Assembly (NCBI RefSeq): GCF_041381155.1
Contig: NC_091135.1
Location: 69,800,418 to 69,864,417, forward strand
DNA: 64,000 nt
DNA from: Argopecten irradians
Lineage: Eukaryota > Mollusca > Bivalvia > Pectinida > Pectinidae
Reading direction: 5' to 3'
Under the pieces are notes generated by a model, which was given only the letters and a program-made list of their open reading frames with translations, ran no database searches and was not told the origin of the DNA. This document shows, in pieces, positions 52,621 through 64,000 of this stretch; positions within the stretch are counted from its first letter, which is position 1; the number at the start of each line of letters is the position of its first letter. A program made the translations under genes and the position numbers.

Positions 52621-54880
52621 ATCAATTAACATTAATGGGCTGAGAAATGTTGAAAAAAGAAATGCGTTTTTCTATTGGTTAATCAAAAAGAAAATTGATG
52701 TAACTTTGTTACAGGAAACCCACTGAACTGACAAAGATATCTTCATTTGGTCTAAAGAATGGAAAAATCTAGGGGGAGGCTATAGTTTATGGAATAATGG
52801 TACCTCCGCCTCAAGAGGCGTCGCAATTCTAACAAATGGGAAAACTAAATTGTTTTTTGAAAGAATTTAGCAGAGATAAAGATGGACGGTTATTAACATG
52901 TATTTTAAAAAATGACGAAAGAAATATATGCAATATAGTAAACCTGTATGCACCTAATAATAGCTCTGAACGAAACCAATTCATAAGAAAAACTATTAAC
53001 AATCACCTATTTGATAATAGTTATATATATGCTGGTGATTTTAATTGTACGCTAAACAATCAAATCGATAGATACCCACATAAAAATGCAGATGACTCCA
53101 CAACATCATGTCTAAAAGATTGAATCGATTCATTTCAACTTGTGGATATTTGGAGACTTCGTAACCCCAGAAAATCGGAATACACATTCAAAAGAGGATA
53201 TTCAAAATCAAGAATAGACATGTTTCTTGTTACCAAAGACATTGAAAATGATATAGCCAAAACAGATATTACAGCGACCATAATATGATTACATTAAAAA
53301 TCAATACAGATAAAGTGACAATTGGTCCAGGGACGTGGAAAATGAATGTTAATACAATAAAAAACGATATGTTCAAAAATACATTTCAAGCCTTTTGCAC
53401 TCATTGGGTTACAGAAAAGAACAAATATGATAATTTGAAAGACTGGTGGGACATAGCAAAAAAATGAAGATTAAAGAAATAACAATTTCTGTTGCAAAGT
53501 GCCTGAATAAGACCGACAGGTACATTGATGAAATTGAAAAAGAACTGGATGCATTAACAAAGACTAACCCAGATAATGAAAAAATCAACATGCTAACTAA
53601 CATTCTGAGAGAGTATTATAGTAAAAAAGCAACAGGGTTGAGAGTAAGAGCGAGAGTGCAGGAGTTCGAAGAGCATGAAAGATCAACAAAATATTTTTTT
53701 TAACCTAGAAAAACAGCGTGCTAAAGAAAAGCTTTGGCATAAAATTAAAACCGCAAAAGGAGATTATAAAAATGACATAAATTCTATCCAAAAAGAACAG
53801 ATTAAATTTTATAAGCAACTCTTTACATCGGAAGGATGGCACAGAGATGCTGCGGATATTCTTTTAGTTAATCTAGAGAACAAAATTCAGATGATCAAAG
53901 AACATGTATGGATAAAGAGAACTAGTTTATTGAACTAGTTTATGAAATATGTAATACTAATAAGTTATCAATATCACAAACAAAAGGAATACTAACGTTA
54001 TTGTACAAAAAAGGCGAGCGTGAAGATATTAAAAATTGGCGACAACTAACGATGTTAAACGTTGACTATAAGATAATTGCAAAAACATTGGCCAACAGAA
54101 TAAAGAAAGTTCTTCCAGATATCATACTTCCGGATCAAAAAGGTTTCGTTCCTGGACGAAACATTGCTGACGCGAATAGATTGATACAGGATGTGAAGAG
54201 GGGTCTGTTATCTTTCAAGATCAACAAAAAGCTTTCGATAGGGTTGAATTGGGATGGATAGACAAATGTCTCGAGCGATTTAATTTTGGAATAAATTTAC
54301 GGGGTTGGGTACAATTGTTGTTAGTGGATGCGAAGAGAAATGGTTTTATCTCGGAACATTTTGGCATTTCAAGATCTGCAAGGCAGGGCTGTCCAATCGC
54401 ACCAATTTTGTACATTATTCAAACAGAACCTTTGGTATGTTCAATTCGCAAAAGCAATAGTATAAACGGCTTAAAACTTCCCGGTCAAATTGAAACAAAA
54501 ATTAACATGTTTGCTGATAATACGCAATTGTTTCTTAGAGATGAAAAGTCTATTACGGAATCGTTTAAAATTTTAGGACAATATGAAAAAGCATCAGGCT
54601 CAAAAGTAAATCTACAAAAAACTACTGGAATATATCTTGGAAGATGGAAATATAATCTACCTAGATTAACAGCAATTAATTGGACACGATCGAACATCAA
54701 ATACACTAGGTATTCACCATGGGCATGAAATAGATAACGACGCAATATGAAGAGACAAAGTAAATAAGATTAACAGTTGTATGCACGTTTGGAAAGCGAG
54801 AAACCTGTCTATCTTAGGTAAAAATGTTATTATTAAATCACTTATTATATCTAAGATTGCAAAACTCGTAAACACCTTAA
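52621..54880 (+). pseudogene. LINE ORF2: AP endonuclease and reverse transcriptase, multiply broken
   Basis: The endonuclease begins SINGLRNVEKRNAFF, with LLQETH near 52710 followed by a stop. It continues with YAGDFNCTLNNQIDRYP, SRIDMFLV and a YSDHNM motif around 53275. The RT reads MLNVDYKIIAKTLANRIKK, LPDQKGFVPGRNIAD, QKAFDRVELGWID and RSARQGCPIAPILYII. The catalytic box reads FADNTQLF, so the second aspartate of the usual F/Y-A-D-D is replaced by asparagine. The style is L1/Tx1-like. At least five frame changes or stops make it non-functional. Confidence 0.8.
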
Positions 54881-55054
54881 TTAAATATTAAATAATATTA
54901 GATGATATTATGCTTCAGGCAGGGTAATTTTAGAAAATATGTAATACAACATTGTCATTGATATGTGATATAGAGTATTAAAAATCAAAAGAAAAGTAAT
55001 CATCGTGATGAGAAAATGAGAATAAAACACAGTATCAGCTATGCAAATTATACC

Positions 55055-55055
55055 A

Positions 55056-55086
<31 letters not shown>

Positions 55087-55206
55087 TGTATGTATGTATG
55101 TATGTATGTATGTATGTATGTATGTATGTATGTATGTATGTATGTATGTGAGAGTGAGGGTGTGTGTATGTGAGGGTGTGTGTATGTATGTATGTATGTG
55201 TGTATG

Positions 55207-55235
<29 letters not shown>
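55055..55235. repeat. TATG microsatellite
   Basis: Tandem TATG runs for about 180 bp, with an inner GTGAG/GTGTG-rich interruption near 55148-55200. It lies in intron 1, 3' of the LINE. Repetitive M-Y-V-C frames across it are not genes. Confidence 0.97.
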
Positions 55236-55237
<2 letters not shown>

Positions 55238-57236
55238 TCAAGCTCATCGAAGGTAATCAATTCGATGGTAAAATGAACAACACAGGGTTTATTTCCAATT
55301 AAAAACAGAAAATAAGAATTTTAGTAATTATTATCTCGAGATGCGTACTATGTTCTACGTGTTTGTTGACATTTTCTACTATTCTCTGTAATGTTTACTT
55401 ATACTTGTTTTACACCATCTAATACTCCTTTAACTTTTTTAAAGTTATAAAAAATGATGGCCGACAACTTGAAGGGTTCGAAGAAAGCTCATCTTCTTTC
55501 GAGTGCTATAATATCATTCAGAGGTTCGATATTTCTTTTGATGCCAAGTGGATTTAGACGTATTCTAATTGTCATCGGGTAAATAAAACATTTATCTTAA
55601 ATTAATCAATACATATTGAATTTAAAATCTCCTTTCAAAAACCGTGATCATTTCATATTTTAAAACAATATGCCGTTATCTACACAGTGTGTATAATAAC
55701 CTGAAAACCAACATAGTTCAGAATACACAAGAACATATGTATGTACTGGAATGTTAAGAATTTTTTGTGTGAACAATTATTGTAAGACGCTTATCTTCTC
55801 ATTGTCATTCCATGACTGATGAATATTTGTAATTATTTTCCTTAAATGAAACTTATTTTGGAAAAAGATATCAAAATATAAAAAAAAATATAAAAAATAC
55901 GAACAATTACCATAACTTTACCTAGACATTCACTATTTCCTAGATGAGGAATGTACAGTCCAAACTGGTTGTAGCGTCATTTTTTGCCCTTTGCTATTGA
56001 ATAACGCTGGCGATAGTGTTAACTGTACAGGAAAACTTGTCAATCTCACTGCAGTTGTTTATTAGTATAAAATGGTAAGCATTTGTGTATAGAGAACAAT
56101 TAAAGGATGGCTAGATTGCGAATATTGGAGATATAAATATCATCCGAATTGCATTTACATTGTATATATAATGAATTTCTGTCCTATAAGATCTAAAACA
56201 TAACCTTCTATTTTGTTATTAATGATTTTTGATCTGATATTATATCAAACTTAGGATTAAATTACATATCTTTTTTTTTAATATTTACATTTTGCCATAA
56301 ATACTTCCATTACTCTAATGATAATCATGATCTTTACTTGTGTGATTACATACAGCCTAGACTTTTGAGGTAATATCTATACTCCTGAATGGGAAACATG
56401 TTTATTGACACCAATTTAATCCGCAGTTGATAACTGGCTAAATGAACCAGATTAGTAATGGAATTAAAACAAACATTTGAAAAATCAGGATTATTAATGT
56501 GAAATGTAAAAGTTAATGGAAATGTGTTTTTATTGTCTTTTAAAATTATTTAAGGAACTATTTTTATTACATTGACCTTAGCTGTTCAGGTCAAATGGTT
56601 AAATCGGAAATTCATATGTTCACTCGCATCTAAAATAATTTTTTATTGTGTAATAGAAACAAAATGAAAATATTACAATTCAAGGATTGTTAGATTGCAA
56701 TTATTGGACTATTGGTTATAACAAACCTCTGGGGACTTACGACGAAATCACTTTGTTATAAGCATAGTTTGGCTGATTGTTCGAAATTCAGATATTAGTA
56801 ACAGATGAAAATTGGTACATAGAGGTTACGATGGATATCGAACATAGTATAACGACTGCGAGGTCGTTTATTTTACTGGACATCTGTAATGGTCCCCATT
56901 ACAATCTGTTCTTAAACGCTGCTCCATCAAAATGTTTTTAAATGCCAAAAGAACCTTGGCGCCTCTCGTTAATGTTACCATTTATCGACATAGTTAATAT
57001 GCACCATTAACTTGTGTGGTATTGATATTGACTATAAACAAAATGTCTAACAACTAATCGAATAAAATGTTTAACAGGAGTTGTCGTTCCTTTCCCTTTC
57101 GAGAGTAAGGAACGAAAATTATATTGACAGAGCTTGTAAAACCTATTTCGAAAATCATATTCACATCGTCGTTATACCATTTAAAAACATCTAGATTGCA
57201 TCGTATGAAGTCAAAATATGTTATTTTAACACTTAC
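55236..57236. other. Intron 1 sequence, no recognised feature
   Basis: About 2 kb of AT-rich sequence lies between the microsatellite and the exon 1 donor. No tandem repeat, coding pattern or RNA gene was recognised. Confidence 0.5.
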
Positions 57237-57681
57237 TTGAAAATTTTCCGAGATTGTATGACATTCTAGTGAAAGTTGTATACATATCCGAGGGAGACCG
57301 AATGATGAGATCGCCAACACCACTCACCATGGGGATGTGTAAATACTGAGCAAGTCTACCTATAGATAAGATAGTTTCCGAACAAGCCGGTCCTATTACG
57401 GCCTGAACACTGTGGTCGTAATAAAGTTCCGAAAAGTGTCCAATCGAAGACTGTTTGGGGCAAAATCCGGTGTAATTCAGAGTCACTGGGATATATCTGA
57501 TTCCGTAATAACTTTCCGAGAATTCAAACGCGATGTCTAATGCCGGTTTTATACGACGTAGATCAAAAGGTTCCACGGCCTCCGTCATCAGAAGAACTCC
57601 GACTTTCACTTCCGTCACGGTACCACTTATATCAATACAGAGTAGTAACAAACACACACAAAAGTCATATTTTGTAGACAT
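57237..57681 (-). CDS. Receptor guanylate cyclase exon 1: signal peptide and first lobe of ligand-binding domain
   Basis: The start codon is at 57681. Residues 1 to about 20 form a signal peptide with the hydrophobic stretch CVCLLLLCI, followed by the mature-domain opening TEVKVGVLL. The exon encodes 148 residues plus one base. The conserved ANF-receptor pattern GPACSETILSIGRLAQYL is followed by IPMVSGVG, as in natriuretic peptide receptors. A glycosylation sequon, NYT, lies near residue 69. The donor is TTTTCAA|GTAAGT, phase 1. The next exon joins as ...NLGKFS-T-SLMSLMSKYDW.... A 6.6-kb intron follows, holding a decayed LINE and a TATG microsatellite. No convincing promoter was recognised upstream. 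Confidence 0.93.
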
Positions 57682-59329
57682 TTTGCCTCTTTTTTTGCTT
57701 TACATATCAAGTGAAATTTTCGAACTCTCTTTCAAATTTGTTTTTTCTGACTGTTCCACTTGAATAAAAAAGCTGACCTGAATTGAAAAATATTACGCAT
57801 TCATTTTTTCCGTCTGTAAATCAAACGCGTACAAGCAGCACTAACTCAGTCTTTGGACACTTGGTTAAGGCATATCATGTCACTGTATCACTTGTTACAA
57901 CTAGCCTTATGTAATATATACTACAACATCGGCGTCTAAGGCCGCTATAATAAATGTTTATTGATGCTAATAGATTGTGATCCTCTGATTGAATAGGACG
58001 CGTGGCGTATAAACACGTGCGGATGTCATTAAATATATATATTAACGTTTTTACACAATCCTGCGCCGTGTGTTTTGTTCCCAGTGTCGTGATTGCGTGC
58101 GAGTGTGAAAAACATTCGATGACGCGCCGAGATCTCACACTCAGGTAAATCGATCACGGACCCCCAATACTGCTTCTATAGTAATGGTCATGATTGTAAA
58201 TTTGTTTCATAGTTTAAATGAGATGACAGGAGATTTTCCTCTATTGTGGTCAGCGATCTCCGATAATAAGACAATCCGGGAGTTTGAGATTCTACAATCG
58301 CAAGGGCCAATCACGATTAGTCATTCGGTCAAAATATCAAGTCATAAATGACATCATAATCACCAGAAAGAAGGACTTATCGACGGTAATAGCACATCTC
58401 GAGATGCCGTACGTATATTACTACAGTCTTTAAGGAGACTTTTTAAATTTGGCCATATAACATTGACAAACAGTTCAGCTAATCAGATTCAAGCCGAGCG
58501 TTCTTTTAAAATAAAAACTCTTTGTACGATTTATTGATTACCAGCTTAAACGTACGTTAACCCTCTGAGATGACGCAAAGTGAAATAGTAAATGTATTAA
58601 GGGGACTAAATGAATGTCGCCGGTAAAATGAGACTACATGGCCATATTTTACTCAGTCGGTATGATGGTTTACATTTCCATCTCTTACTAATTGGATGAT
58701 TATTTTGTTAAGGTGACTTATCTTTGAGGTGATAGATGACGTTCTTTGTAAAGGTTGCGCTTCAGTGTTACTTAAATCTACATTAGTAACTATGACTAGG
58801 TACAGCAAGAGTCCTTAACAAAGCTACCTAAGAGCAGATAGATAAAAACGCAGGTGAAATACACAGGGACCTGGCACGACTTTTTAAAGATGCTCCACCG
58901 CCGACAAAGCATAAATGATATTCCTCAGTTGAACAATAATTGGTGTTTGATCGTGAATGTATATTTGTCTGATTAACAGAAAAAATAATAATAATAATAA
59001 TTTACGTCGCCTTTGGTCCCTGCGCAATCAGTACCTCCTTCCATATCGGATATAGTGACACGAAATTTTTTCGGGATGCAATTAATTATTTTTCATATTT
59101 TAACTTGAAGTAAAATTAGAAGCTCAAACTCTTCAATAGTGGTAATGGTGTAAAGAAAGTAACTTTTGTAACTGAAGAAAAATACTAAATCGTCTGCTCC
59201 TGTTTTTGATAGTGAAAAAATACCATTTGCCAGCTGTGGAGCAACAGTATACACATATATTTATATTATAGTATCATGTAAATGAACTCGGTGGTAAAGA
59301 AAAACGGACCTATGTTCATCTGCATCATT
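57682..59329. other. 5' flank of the receptor gene
   Basis: This region should hold the 5' UTR and promoter of the minus-strand gene. I see no clear TATA/initiator arrangement. A short AAT microsatellite lies near 58980-59000. No other gene was recognised. Confidence 0.4.
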
Positions 59330-60857
59330 GCAATACACTCGACCGTTCACTAAGTTCATCTATATCATTACATTATCAATCGACCGTTCACTAAGTTCAT
59401 CTATATCATTAGATTATCACTCGACCGTTCACTAAGTTCATCTGTATCATTAGATTATCACTCGACCGTTCACTAAGTTCGTCTGTATCGTTAAATTTTC
59501 ACTCGACCGTTCACTAAGTTCATCTGTATCATTAGATTATCACTCAACCGTTCACTAAGTTCATCTATATCATTAGATTATCACTCGACCGTTCACTAAG
59601 TTCATCTGTATCATTGAATTATCACTCGACCGTTCACTAAGTTCATCTGTATCATTTCTTTATCACTCGCCTGTTCACTAAGTTCATCTGTTTCATTGAA
59701 TTATCACTCGACCGTTCTCTTAGTTCATATGTATCATTGGATTTTAACTCGACTGTTTACTAAGTTCATCTGTTTAATTGAATTATCACTCGATTGTTCA
59801 CTAAGTTCATCTGTATCATTGGATTATAACTCGACCGTTCACTAAATTCATCTGTGTCATTGCATTACACTTAACCGTTCACTAAATTCATCTGTATCAT
59901 TGGATTATCACTCGACCTTTCACTAAGTTCATCTGTATCATTGGATTATCACTCGACCTTTCACTAAGTTCATATGTATCATTAGATTATCACTCGACCG
60001 TTCAATCACTCGACCGTTCACTAAGTAATCTGTATCATTGGATAATCACTCGACCGTTCACTTATTTAATCTGTATCATTGGATTATCATTCGACCGTTC
60101 ACTAAATACATGTTCACTAAGTAATCTGTATCATTGGATTATCAATCGACCGTTCACTAAATTCATCTTTATCCTTGAATTACACTCGACCGTTCACTAA
60201 GCTCATCCGTTTCCTTGGATTATCACTCGACCTTTAACTAAGTTCATCTGTATCATGGAATTATCACTCGACCGTTCACTAAATTCGTCTGTATCATTGG
60301 ATATCGCTCGACCGTTCATTAAGTTCATCTGTATCATTGGAATTCACTCGACCGCTCACTAAGTAATCTGTATCATTTGATAATCACTCGACCTTTCAAT
60401 AAGTTCATCTGTATCATTAGATTATCATTCGACAGTTCACTAAATTCATGTTCACTAAGTAATCTGTATCATTGGATTATCACTCGACCGTTCACTAATT
60501 AGTTCATCTGTATCCTTGAATTACACTCGACCGTTCCCTAAGCTCATCTGTTTCCTTGGATTATCACTCGACCTTTCAATTAGTTTATCTGTATCATTGG
60601 AATTCACTCGACCGTTCACTAAGTAATCTGTATTATTGGATATTACTCGACATTTCTCTAAGTTCATCTATATCCTTGAATTACACTCGACCATTCACTA
60701 AGTTCATCTGTATTATTGTACTTCAATCTACCGTTCACTAAGTTCGTCTGTTTCCTTGGATTATCACTCGACCGTTCACTAAGTTCATCTGTATTATTGT
60801 ACTTCAATCAACCGTTCACTAAGTTCATCTGTTTACTTGGATTATCAATCTACCGTT
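59330..60857. repeat. Diverged minisatellite, 41-bp unit, about 37 copies
   Basis: The unit contains CACTCGACCGTTCACTAAGT and TCATCTGTATCATT. Copies differ by several bases and some are shortened. Unlike the noisy part of the 44-bp array, many variants recur in neighbouring copies, as expected of an old array. It abuts a second 41-bp family at about 60858. Confidence 0.93.
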
Positions 60858-61277
60858 CACGTTTATAATGACCCTGGAAATTGGTGTTTCATTGACATCC
60901 ATCTTATAATGATCCTGGATGTAAGTGTCTCCTTGAAACCCATTTTATAATGATCCTGGATGTAAGTGTCTCCTTGAAACCCATCTTATAATGACTCCGC
61001 AGGTTATTGTTTCCTTGACACCCATGTTATAATGACACTGGATGTAATTGTTTCCTTGACACCCATCTTATAATGACTCCGGAGGTTATTGACTCCTTGA
61101 CACCCATCTTATAATGACCCTGGATGTTGGTGTCACCTTGACACCCATCTTATAATGACCCTGGATGTTGGTGTCACCTTGACGTTTATCTTATAATGAC
61201 CCTGGATGTTGGTGTCACCTTGACACCCATCTTATAATGACCCTGGATGTTGGTTTCACCTTGACACACATCTTATA
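60858..61277. repeat. Second 41-bp minisatellite family, left part
   Basis: The unit contains CATCTTATAATGAC and CTGGATGT. About ten diverged copies precede the LINE insertion. The same family resumes at 62725. Confidence 0.92.
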
Positions 61278-62555
61278 GATCTTGAAGAAGAGCTTATTTT
61301 AAAAGACTTTGAAGGGGTGTCAATAAATTTTTTGAAATTATTTATATTACTTTATGCAGATGACATCACTTTGATGGCCTGCACTAGTACTGGATTACAA
61401 AAGGGTCTGGATATTCTGCACGGTTATTGTGATAGATGGAAATTAAAAGTAAATGTTGAGAAAACCAAGGTCATGATTTTCAGAAACGGTGGTCGATTAC
61501 CAGAAGATTTAAAATTCTATTTGGGTGAGGAGGAGGTGCAGATAGTTAAAAAGTTTTCTTTTTTGGGCTTAGTACTGTCATCCAGTGGGTCATTTTCCGA
61601 TGCCCAATTAACTCTAGCAGGACAAGGAAATAAATCACTTTTTCAGCTGGAAAAACAATTGCAAAAAATTATTAGCCTTTCACCTAAACATGCATATAAT
61701 TTATTTGAAAAATTAGTATGTCCCGTAATGAGTTATGTGTTGGCAGTAGAAAAGGTTCATTTAAGGTTTTGTAAAAGACTGCTTGGAGTGAAAACTTCGA
61801 CACAGAACAACTTTATTTACGGAGAATTATGATCTTTGCCACTAAACCTATTTTAAGATAATTAAGTATTGGCTACAGATTGTCCATCATAAGAAAAATG
61901 TATTGGTGAAGTCAGTCTATGATGAACTTTATCAACAAGCTGAATCATATAGAATAATTAACTGGGCAAAATTAGTAAAACAATTATTATGTACGTATGG
62001 TTTTGGTTATGTTTGGTTAGAACAACAAGTTGGAAACGAAAAGGTATTTTTAGAGTTATTCTAAACTAGAGTTAAAGATATTTTTATACAAAACTAGCAT
62101 AGTGAGCTGGTAGATTCGCCAAGGGCAAGATGTTATTTATTGTTTACAAATGAATTTGGAGATAAGAGTTATCTCGATACTGTAAATATTGAAAAATATA
62201 GAAAAGCTCTAACAAAGATTAGAACATCATCACATAGATTGTACATAGAAACAGGTCGGTGGCACAAGCCTAATCCAATTCCAGTCGATTTGAGATATTG
62301 TTTTAATTGTGCAAAAATTGAAGATGAATATCATTTTATCTTGGAATGTCCTATTTATGTAGATATTAGATCAAAACTGTTAAAAAAGAAATTTTGGTTG
62401 AGGCCTAATATGACTAAATTTATGGATCTCTTGATTTCAGAAAATAGTAGCATTGTTAAAAAATTTAGCTATCTTTGTTCACAAGGCTAATGAAGTTAGA
62501 AATTCAATATTATTTGATAATTGATATATTTGTTATGTGCATCCTTTCGCTGATT

Positions 62556-62604
<49 letters not shown>

Positions 62605-62724
62605 ATTTATATATATATATATAGTGTACATTCTTTTTCCAGAAAAGTCTGTTTACCATTGTCATGTCTGTATTTGTTTTGCACAAAGGCTTTTTAGCCT
62701 ATTTGCTAAATGAAATAAAGATTG
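61278..62724 (+). mobile_element. 5'-truncated LINE inserted into the 41-bp array
   Basis: The array word CATCTTATA breaks at 61277, and TATAATGAC resumes at 62725, giving a short TATA overlap. The insert encodes the RT end: LLYADDITLMACTSTGLQKG, CDRWKLKVNVEKTKVMIF and FLGLVLSSSGSFSDAQ. After several stops, a C-terminal zinc motif appears at 62140-62490 (CFNCAKIEDEYHFILECP). Its 3' end includes a 46-base T run and an AATAAAG word just before the junction. It resembles I/jockey-type elements. Frame breaks make it inactive. Confidence 0.85.
62558..62603. repeat. Poly(T) run of 46 bases in the LINE 3' region
   Basis: An uninterrupted T run is followed by GATTTATATATATATATAG. It is inside the element, about 120 bp before its 3' end, so it is not an ordinary poly(A) tail of this insertion. 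Its exact length is unreliable in any assembly. Confidence 0.95.
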
Positions 62725-64000
62725 TATAATGACACTGGATGTTAGTGTCTCCTTGAAACCCATCTTATATTGACCCTGAATGTTGGTGTCTCCTTGACAT
62801 CCATCTTATAATGGCCTGGCCCTGGATGTAAGTTTCTCCTTGACACCCATCTTATAATAATGACCCTGGATGTAAGTTTCTCCTTGACACCCATCTTATA
62901 ATGACCCTGGATGTTGGTGTCTCATTGACACCCATCTTATAATGACTCTGGATCTAATTGTGTCCTAGCCATATATTTTATAATGACTCTGGATGTTAGT
63001 GTAACCTTTACATCCATTTTATAATGACTCTGGATGTAAGTGTATACTTGACACCCACTTATAATGAACCTGGTTGTTAGTGTCACCTTGACATCCATCT
63101 TATAATGACCCTGGATGTTAGTGTCACCTTGACATCCATCTTATAATGACCCTGGATGTTAGTGTATCCTTTACATCCATCTTATAATGACTCTGGATGT
63201 TAGTGTAACCTTTACATCCATCTTATAATGACTCTGGATGTTAGTGTATCCTTTACATCCATCTTATAATGACTCTGGATGTTAGTGTAACCTTTACATC
63301 CATCTTATAATGACTCTGGATGTTAGTGTATCCTTTACATCCATCTTATAATGACCCTGGATGTTAGTGTAACCTTTACATCCATCTTATAATGACTCTG
63401 GATGTTAGTGTAACCTTTACATCCATCTTATAATGACTCTGGATGTTAGTGTAACCTTTACATCCATCTTATAATGACTCTGGATGTTAGTGTAACCTTT
63501 ACATCCATCTTATAATGACTCTGGATGTTAGTGTAACCTTTACATCCATCTTATAATGACTCTGGATGTTAGTGTAACCTTTACATCCATCTTATAATGA
63601 CTCTGGATGTTAGTGTAACCTTTACATCCATCTTATAATGACTCTGGATGTTAGTGTAACCTTTACATCCATTTTATAATGACTCTGGATGTTAGTGTAA
63701 CCTTTACATCCATCTTATAATGACCCTGGATGTTAGTGTAACCTTTACATCCATCTTATAATGACTCTGGATGTTAGTGTAACCTTTACATCCATCTTAT
63801 AATGACTCTGGATGTTAGTGTAACCTTTACATCCATCTTATAATGACTCTGGATGTTAGTGTAACCTTTACATCCATCTTATAATGACTCTGGATGTTAG
63901 TGTAACCTTTACATCCATCTTATAATGACCCTGGATGTTAGTGTATCCTTTACATCCATCTTATAATGACTCTGGATGTTAGTGTAACCTTTACATCCAT
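62725..64000. repeat. Second 41-bp minisatellite family, right part, runs off the window
   Basis: About 31 copies of the same family as 60858-61277 are present. Units near the LINE are diverged (CTCCTTGACACC type). From about 63.1 kb they become nearly identical (GTTAGTGTAACCTTTACATC type), which suggests recent expansion on the right. The array continues beyond base 64000. Confidence 0.96.

Larger units (their letters stand above)
51140..54880 (+). mobile_element. Decayed two-ORF LINE (L1/Tx1-like), truncated at the 3' end, in intron 1
   Basis: It has ORF1 and ORF2 on the plus strand, antisense to the host gene. The match stops near 54880, after the RT palm and before the thumb and C-terminal zinc motif. 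No tail is visible. Frames are broken repeatedly, so it is an old copy. The 5' boundary is approximate: ORF1-like sequence (VITCQNDDTKCALLLNGTEI) appears upstream of the longest frame, separated by a stop at about 51295. Confidence 0.8.
4082..57681 (-). other. Receptor guanylate cyclase gene (natriuretic peptide receptor type), span of 17 recognised exons
   Basis: Membrane receptors of this family bind a ligand outside the cell and make cGMP from GTP inside. The exons read in order as signal peptide, ANF-receptor-like ectodomain, one membrane helix, kinase-homology domain, dimerisation coiled coil and class III cyclase domain. Every boundary called in exons 1-11 and 15-17 is GT-AG with matching phase. 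Phases leaving exons 1-11 are 1,1,1,0,1,0,1,2,0,0,0, and exons 15-17 leave 2,2,0. The first eleven exons total 1770 nt, or 590 codons. Introns are small (300-600 bp) around exons 2-3, 4-8 and 15-17, and large (about 2-22 kb) elsewhere; six of the large ones carry tandem arrays. KHD exons 12-14 are damaged, at least one KHD exon before exon 15 was not found, and the 3' part of the cyclase domain is absent from the window. Whether the locus is functional is therefore undecided. Confidence 0.9.

Noticed and set aside
55016..55260. M-Y-V-C and H-T-Y-I repeat frames
   Set aside because: They are translations of the TATG microsatellite.

Overview
This is eukaryotic genomic DNA: GT-AG introns, non-LTR and LTR retrotransposon debris, AT-rich intergenic sequence and very large minisatellites. 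The gene content and transposon mix suggest a marine invertebrate, perhaps a mollusc; this is inferred from style, not from a diagnostic marker.

One host gene dominates the window. On the minus strand, from a start codon at 57681 down to at least 4082, there is a single-pass receptor guanylate cyclase of the natriuretic-peptide-receptor type. I resolved 17 exons by matching reading frame, splice dinucleotides and intron phase. Exons 1-11 (57681 to 30931) join without a break into 590 codons: signal peptide, ANF-receptor-like ligand-binding domain, transmembrane segment and the first part of the kinase-homology domain (KHD). Exons 12-14 (27.5-28.9 kb), the middle of the KHD, are recognisable but carry stops and indels. 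Exons 15-17 (5404 to 4082) are clean again: KHD end, coiled-coil linker and start of the cyclase domain. At least one KHD exon between 14 and 15, and the rest of the cyclase domain, were not found. The cyclase remainder would lie below 4082, where only transposon fragments are seen, or beyond the left edge.

The introns hold six unrelated tandem arrays, one per large intron: 44-bp unit (5.5-27.1 kb), 35-bp (29.0-30.9 kb), 49-bp (31.6-32.8 kb, inside an inverted-repeat-bounded segment), 45-bp (34.0-36.05 kb), 42-bp (36.8-40.7 kb) and 36-bp (47.65-49.25 kb). Two more 41-bp arrays lie upstream of the gene (59.3-64 kb). The 35-bp array touches the end of exon 11, and its unit resembles the exon 11/intron 11 junction, so roughly 50 copies of a 5' splice site follow the real one.

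Mobile elements: a 3' LINE fragment (1-1.4 kb), Ty3/gypsy pol debris (2.1-2.9 kb), a C2H2 zinc-finger remnant (3.0-3.3 kb), a 93-bp palindromic element (1740), a 408-bp poly(A)-tailed insertion with a 13-bp target duplication in intron 6, a 3.67-kb TTAA-flanked element with 34-bp terminal inverted repeats in intron 3, a decayed two-ORF LINE with zinc-knuckle and SGNH-like ORF1 in intron 1, and a LINE inserted into the rightmost 41-bp array.

Much of the 44-bp array (about 11.4-18.2 and 19.3-27.1 kb) carries dense unit-specific indels, and at 19.9-20.4 kb includes words from the distant 35-bp array. This looks at least partly like poor consensus. It matters because the damaged KHD exons lie right beside it. 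The long open frames across the arrays are by-products of repeat units divisible by three and were not called as genes.
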